The position numbers were made by a program, and so were the translations under genes. Below, piece after piece: positions 58,190 through 64,000 of a stretch of DNA of 64,000 bases (its first letter is position 1; every line of letters begins with the position of its first letter). Below the pieces are notes generated by a model. That model ran no database searches. It saw only the letters and a program-made list of their open reading frames with translations, and had not been told where the DNA came from. This DNA comes from Porites lobata (taxonomy: Eukaryota; Cnidaria; Anthozoa; Scleractinia; Poritidae): the NCBI GenBank assembly GCA_942486035.1, contig CALNXK010000166.1, positions 502,501 through 566,500 on the forward strand, written 5' to 3'.

Positions 58190-59625
58190 CACTTTCAAGG
58201 AGTTTCTTATTAAAGGCAATTGTTCAAGCCGTAGCTGTTTGTTTTTGAAAATGTTTATGTTGACTGACTTTCAGTTTATTAATCAATATTTTATCAGTTA
58301 TTTTGGTGATTCTATCATTATTATCGAGGTGCCGTCATCCTGTAAGGTTAACCTGTACGTAAGATGAAGCATTACATTAATTTATCTTAATCTTATCCAT
58401 TATTTCATTATTTCTTAGTTCGGGATTGGCAGGTAAGCTATTTGATGAGCCCTTGTTTAATGCTCAAATGGGATATGTCAACAAAAATCGCATCACGGTG
58501 AGAGATTGTATATCATTTGTCAAAGCTGGTCTAGTCAGAAATCTTGTTTCCAGTTGGTTTCATGCTCATTTTTGCTTGGCCTAATAATAAACTGGTAGTA
58601 GTTTTGTTCTGATTATAATCGTAATAGTCGATCAGTGCAGAACCTGGGAGCCCCGGGAATAGAAGAAGCAGTGTACGCAAATTAATGTTGCCAAAACATT
58701 TATTTTCAGATTTTGCTTAGTTAATACAGTTATGTGTTCTTCAAGACTAATGGGCTCTAATGTTTAGGGCCAGTCCTCGCTCGTCCTCAGAGATTATCAC
58801 TTCCCCTTCCCTCCCCCACCCCTTCCCCCACCCCCAAAGGATTCACTTAAATTATATTATGAATCATCTCATGCAAAGGACAATTAGTTTGTGAAGTTCT
58901 CGTTTAGTTCGTTTTGCACTTTCCACATATTTGGTTATGTTCTTATGCCTGTTAATTCGATCTATCAGCACCCCCGTTGATAACAAACATTGCTGAATTA
59001 GCAAATCCTTTGTCGGTAAATAAACAAATATTGATTTTTTTTCTTTATTACATACTTGCCAAATACATTTGTAGCTATCTCGTGACTACACTCATTAGCT
59101 CTGAGGAAGCACAAAATCCGACCGGCACGCAATCAAGAATCGATCTGCACGCAACCTTTTCGACGAACGAATATCGAGAAAAATCAAATGAATGAACTTT
59201 TTCAAAACAAAAAATAATGAATAATGAAACGTCGTCCTTCTGGCCGCTGGCTTAGTGGGTCTTCATGCTTTGTGCCAAAAATCGAGAATTTGTTTTACTC
59301 GACGTTTGGTCTAGAATCTTTACTAGTGAAAGTTAAATGAATATCCCGCGGTCACAAAGCTGAGAGGGGTCTATCCCGAATCTACTACGGCCGACCTTGA
59401 TACGTGCACGTGCTTTAGAACTCTTTCGTGGATTCCGACGGCTAAGTGCTTCGTTGTTCCCAGAATTATTATTTGCACAACAAAACATGACGATCCTGTT
59501 CTCAGTGTGACAGTATGAAATGCCGAATACACCGATTGTTGCTCGTAACATCATTAGTTTATGCGACTAGATTTTTTTACTGAGCTCCGGCTTTCTCGGA
59601 GGATATTAGTTCTGCGGTGTTGCTA
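58190..59625. other. Non-coding stretch, nothing firm
   Basis: A C-rich block (CCCCACCCC words) at 58800-58840. A basic 73-residue minus frame at 59333-59554 lacks recognised motifs and is not supported as a gene. Confidence 0.4.
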
Positions 59626-59631
59626 GAGGTA

Positions 59632-60690
59632 ATAATAATAATAACGTCTTTATTAAAAGCATCCGATAAAATTACATATCTGATGTTACAGTAAAAATAT
59701 ATATCGATAGAAAAAATTACAATGACAAGATGAATAAAAAAGATTAAATTGATTAAAAATACATATGGGGTATTTACACAGCTAGATTATATTTAAAAAT
59801 TAATCTATTAAAAAAGCTATCTTTGAAACGTTCAGTGTTAATGCTGGGCCTGACAACGGATATCCTTCGAAGGTTTACAATACAGTCTTTGTACCTTGGG
59901 AGCAAGCTTTTTAGTGGATGGTCATCGCGTTTGAGGTTATAAAAAAGGCGTCTGTCGCTTTTCTCCAAAAGTTCATATATGTTGTAATTGACCGACGTAT
60001 AACGCCTCTTATAACATCTTTTTAAAAACCTTTGTATAACAGTAAGTTCGGAAACACTTGCAGCATAAAATGAAAGACCGTATAATAACTTAGGGATCAC
60101 AACTGAATTAAAGAGGTGGTCTATTTCATCTTGTGTATATCCTTCTTTACGTAGGCTTCTGATGACAAATAAACACTTGTTGGCTTCATGGAGCTTGGCC
60201 TTGACATGCAAGCCAAACTTACAATTACCTTGAATTGTGACGCCTAATAAAGAAATGTTATTATATTGTTTGATATTGTGAGACATTGGGTAGACTGTTG
60301 AATTGCCTCTCTTACGCATAATTAGCTCCTTACATTTACTAGTGTTACAATGCATGTCATTTGCAACAGTCCAATCCATAAACTTGGACAAGGCAATATC
60401 AGATATATCCGGGGAATCTTTAGTAATCGTGACTAAGACGGTTGAATCGTCTGCATATTTAAACAAGGATATATCTTTGTATCCATCTATCTCTAGGTCA
60501 TTCAAAAATATGTTGAAAAGATATGGGCCACTGACACTTCCCTGTGTTGTTCCCTTGTTAACAATTTTCCACTGGCATGTCAAATTATTAAAAATCACCC
60601 TTTGTTTTCTACCTTCGAGAAAGTTGGCATACCAGTTAACAATGAATGAATCAAGTGGACTATGTTTCAGCTTTTCAACTAGAAAAAAGG
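59632..60690 (-). pseudogene. 5'-truncated jockey/CR1-like LINE, reverse transcriptase C-terminal half
   Basis: The minus frame 60826-59774 is open for 350 residues. From L-V-E-K-L-K-H onward it matches non-LTR reverse transcriptase: N-W-Y-A-N-F-L-E-G-R-K-Q-R-V, then G-T-T-Q-G-S-V-S-G-P-Y-L-F-N (motif B), then K-Y-A-D-D-S-T-V-L (catalytic motif C). Thumb motifs such as L-L-G-V-T-I-Q-G follow. Motif A is absent, and about 48 residues before L-V-E-K do not look like this family, so the junction lies near 60680. The 3' end has AATAAAG and (ATT)n at 59633-59646, usual for this LINE side. No stop interrupts the remaining part, suggesting a fairly recent copy. Confidence 0.88.
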
Positions 60691-60869
60691 TAAGAAAAAG
60701 TATCAACGTTGATTGTTTAATTTTATTTGAACGCCAACTTAGATTTGAATTTGAACTGAACCTGTGCTCTGGCCATGTATCCAGACTACACAAGCGTGGA
60801 GTGAATGATCTTAAGCTGATGGCCATATGGGGTTGCTTGAAATCTGTCGCCCAGTATTGTTAGCCGCTC

Positions 60870-62185
60870 CTTGATTAGGTCGAACGTTGCGCAAACGTTA
60901 ACTTATGTTGTATATTTCCTGCAGATTCAAATGTAAAGCCTAGTTGTGAGTCAGTGTTCAAGCTAGTTAAATTTGCTTCATCAATTTAGAATTGCGTTTT
61001 ATTCAAACAAATGCAAATTATACAAGTAGCTTATAGCAGGCCTAAATGTACAAGTTCAGGTCTTCGACTGGGAAACTGTCCCACGGAGTTTGCGCATTGT
61101 GCATTTGATGGGATAGCGGCACCTGGGTGTATCTGCCTGCACCATTTTGTTTTAAGACCTCGGAAGTCAGCCAAGCGCGGTTATTGCACGCGTGCTGAAC
61201 AAGAATGTTGTATCATGACAGACTAGAAACAATAGAGAACTCCCAAAGCACAAACTCAGCCAAAACGCTAAACATCTTCAATGTTTACTCAAGTTTGGGC
61301 TTATAGAAGATAATGTCACAGTTTTTCAATGATCATGAAATTCAGAATCCGGGTAGTTCGTTAATCATTTGTGGCCCTGAAAAAAAATTTGAAGGAAAAA
61401 AACTATGGATTTTTAAGAAAATGCTTTTTTCGTGAGAAGGACTCTTAAACGCTGACAAACGTCAACAAATAGCTAAAACTATAATTTCTATATGTTTTCA
61501 TTGCTCGAAATCGCGCCCATTTACCAGGCCCCAAAGCTTTTTGCTGACTTGCAAGGACCCATGGCCATCTGTTATAAAGATCCCCAAAATAAAGGGATAA
61601 ATCTAACAGTTTATTAGATATAATCGTATAAAGTTTGCTTATCATTTTCACATAAATTATAACCTAAATTTGGAAACCGCTGAATTTCTTGCATTGGATC
61701 TTGCGTAGCACTATAACCACGTGACATTTACTCCGATCGCCAAAAATTTTATGCTACATTGTAGACTGATGTATATGTTATCCATGCTATATGTTAGACT
61801 TACGATCAAAGTAAAGGATATACAGAGGAAATACAGAAATATCTTTCTTCGGCTTTTTTTTTTTTAAATTTAATTAACCGACACAGTGAAATCAACCGAG
61901 CAGCGGCCTCTATAAGGGCCTGTTGTGTGTTGATTTCAAAGACACCGACTCAAAAGCTTAATCAGTGAAACTCTAGAGTACTAACTCATGATCAGCGATG
62001 GCCTACTAAATGAAATTTCGGATTCTTTAGCGGGTATTTCTTGCTGTTAAAACTGCTGAGTGAGCTCAAGTGACTGACGACAAGTCTCCATCGAAAGATT
62101 TTAAGATGACCCCCCTCCCCCCTTCCCATTAATAATACTGACGACTGACATGACTGTATCATCCACAGTTTAATAGTAGTTTGAG
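60870..62185. other. Non-coding stretch, nothing recognised
   Basis: A 71-residue plus frame with several cysteines at 61011-61226 has no signal peptide or known spacing, and I do not support it as a gene. Confidence 0.4.
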
Positions 62186-62189
62186 CCCC

Positions 62190-62272
62190 TCTGATTCCAC
62201 GCAGGCTTTCTTAGGGGTCGACGGAACGTGTCACGTAGCCCTAACAAAGTCTGCGTGCAAGGGAGGCTACTC
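62190..62272. mobile_element. Small MITE fragment, CACGCAG / GGGAGGCTA words
   Basis: CCACGCAGGCTTTCTTAGG, CACGTAGCCCTAAC and AAGTCTGCGTGCAAGG are inverted versions of each other, and the right end is GGGAGGCTA. The left end is truncated and no target duplication is seen. Confidence 0.5.
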
Positions 62273-62710
62273 TTATCTCCCTCTGGTATTTACAACGATG
62301 TCTGTGTGATTACTGTTTGTCTTATAACTGTGCGGGTAAAGTAACTCCTATTCAGTTTTGGGTAGAAGCTTAAAGTTTCTGAAATAGACTGTAAAGCACT
62401 AAAAGAAAATTAAGGAAAAATGATAAGTGCAACATAAGACTATGTCAACTTTGTTTTGTACCGGACAGGTGTGGTATTTCCTGTCCTTTATCATAATTAC
62501 GGTAGATATTTTTTTTACTCTTGTCTGACAGTCTTATACATTTAGAGATTTATTTCATGCACGTACTAAAACAGGTGAGAAACCGAAAGGTGAAAACGTG
62601 CTAAAATGCCTATCAATCAGATCCAATCTTTACATCGGTAGTAAGCTTTAACAAGGCTTTATCATATGCCTGGATAAATCTGCGAGAGGAGCGGAGATGA
62701 AGCGAATCCT

Positions 62711-63031
62711 GGGGCCCTTTCCATTTCGGAAAAAAACCGGAAATTTCGGTGGGAGCGAAAGTGGAATTTCAGATTGGTAAAAAGTTGTTCCATTTGGTCG
62801 TAAACACCGGTACGTCGCGGTGCCCAACCGTGGACCTGGAACTGGTACAAACTACGAGAAAGGTAAATGAAACACGACATTCCGTTCGGAAATTCCAACC
62901 GGGAAAACGGGCCAACCTTTTTAGATTTTCCACTTTTTCTTGGAATTTTCCGGTGGGACGAGCCGACGAAACGTGTTCCATTTACCGCCGAACCAGAAAT
63001 TCCGGAAATTTTGACTAAATGGAAAGCGCCC
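62711..63031. mobile_element. Inverted-repeat MITE, GGGGCCCTTTCCATTT ends, 321 bp
   Basis: GGGGCCCTTTCCATTT on the left and AAATGGAAAGCGCCC on the right. Several GGAAATTTC/GAAATTCCGG words are scattered inside in both orientations. Overlapping frames on both strands reflect this symmetry, not genes. Confidence 0.7.
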
Positions 63032-64000
63032 TTGCTTTCTGTCTGATTGGCTACCCGCTCTGAATCCGCGGCGTTAACGTTGGTGTGGCAAGAAAAAGTT
63101 CTTATTTTTGGCCAAATAATAAATCCTTCATCCTATCAAGCTTGTTCGGTAAAGATGGGTGAATATTGGCCTCGTTCTTGTATATGGACCGAGACTAGGT
63201 CAATAAAAAACGCCAATCGCCAGTATCCAGCCATTTTGATATCCCGCTTAGTCTATAACTCGTATATAAAACCCAATTTCTGACACCTCATTTCAATTCA
63301 CCAGGAGTTTAAAACTTTGTTTGAGTTTGAAAGTACTGAAACACAACAATATTTAGACTGGCAGATGAAAATTCCTCATTTTTGATGCGAAAAAACAAAA
63401 ATTATGACAGGGATTAAATGTGCCACTTCAAGAAATCGGCCCGCTTTATAACCTTCATTGGTACCGGAAAAGTTACCGATTAGTGTAAGATAAAAATTAA
63501 GCCAATATTCATTCCGATAGGTAGCTGTACTGTAATTAGAACTGGGTCCACCCAGGATGCCCCTAAGGAGAAGTCCTCGCCCAAAGTAGTTTCAGTTGAT
63601 ACAGCTATCTCTCGAGTATCTACGTAGCTTTTGGTTTGGTTCTGCTTAACTGCAGGTAAGCACCTAAAATGCTTTATTAATTGTTCTTAAGCTTCGTTAT
63701 CTTTATCTTTCTTTCATAATTATTGAGAAAAATATAGAACAGCGTCTAAAGCACGTAATGCCGGTCTACATTTAACCTGAAAATTTTGATTTTCGATTTC
63801 AGTCAGAGTGTAGATAGCTCAGAAGTAGCCGGGAGAGTTATTGTCGTTCCCATGTAATGTACGCTGTAAATCTTAATTCGTACTATTCGTAATTTTTCCT
63901 CTATTAAAAGTTGTAGGGGTAAGGAAAATTTAGATAATACTCAGGATAATACTATATCACCAGTTGAGAACTTAACCAAACGAACAACATCTTCTATTTA
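63032..64000. other. Non-coding stretch, nothing recognised
   Basis: No exon, RNA or bounded repeat seen up to the window end. Confidence 0.4.

Noticed and set aside
59333..59554. Basic 73-residue minus frame, considered as a peptide precursor
   Set aside because: No signal peptide, no regular dibasic cleavage pattern and no splice context.
60303..60863. 186-residue plus-strand frame
   Set aside because: Antisense of the reverse transcriptase relic; the minus frame carries the conserved motifs.
61011..61226. Cysteine-containing 71-residue plus frame, considered as a small secreted peptide
   Set aside because: No signal peptide, and the cysteine spacing matches no framework I know.
62662..63018. 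Overlapping 70-90 residue frames on both strands
   Set aside because: They reflect the symmetry of the inverted-repeat element at 62711-63031.

Overview
The window looks like nuclear DNA of an anthozoan cnidarian, most likely a stony coral. This is inferred from AT-rich, intron-bearing animal genes (PAN plus pentraxin domains on a secreted protein, a Golgi-type sulfotransferase, a large intronless secreted protein) set among dense short inverted-repeat elements and decayed LINEs. No rRNA, tRNA, CRISPR or bacterial-style operon was seen. No search could be run, so family names rest on motifs I can read, and species is not determined.

Layout. 3.5-9.2 kb (minus): the last two exons of an uncharacterised gene, split by a nearly full-length L1/Tx1-like LINE (4285-9092) inserted 14 bases inside the intron, with a perfect 15-bp target-site duplication. 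10.3-11.6 kb (plus): the last two exons of another member of a repetitive gene family. 12-21 kb: mostly non-coding, with GAGT/ACTC tandem arrays, a 68-bp-arm hairpin, segmental tandem copies (15.1-17.1 kb) and miniature transposons. 21.86-24.93 kb (plus): an intronless gene for a secreted protein of about 1,020 residues, interrupted by one frameshift near 22.54 kb. A LINE relic lies just upstream of it. 26.96-33.1 kb (minus): a secreted PAN-pentraxin gene of at least four visible exons. Its first intron holds a 1.5-kb DNA transposon that carries a RecQ-like helicase fragment. 37.2-44.6 kb (minus): a complete four-exon sulfotransferase gene (343 residues, type II membrane protein). Its introns hold two more transposons of the same terminal type, a LINE tail and other repeats. 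45-64 kb: no convincing host gene. It contains a pogo-like MITE, a MITE with 9-bp duplications, a 77-bp minisatellite (57.17-58.18 kb), a jockey/CR1-like reverse transcriptase relic (59.6-60.7 kb) and other inverted-repeat elements.

The most interesting system is a DNA-transposon group whose ends begin 5'-TAGCCTG and which makes 9-bp target-site duplications. Four insertions can be delimited to the base (30984-32496, 35965-36114, 38255-38385, 41713-43367). One is a 131-bp almost pure palindrome and one carries a damaged RecQ-family helicase segment. Together they suggest a transposon lineage with an associated helicase, and the autonomous copy lies outside this window.
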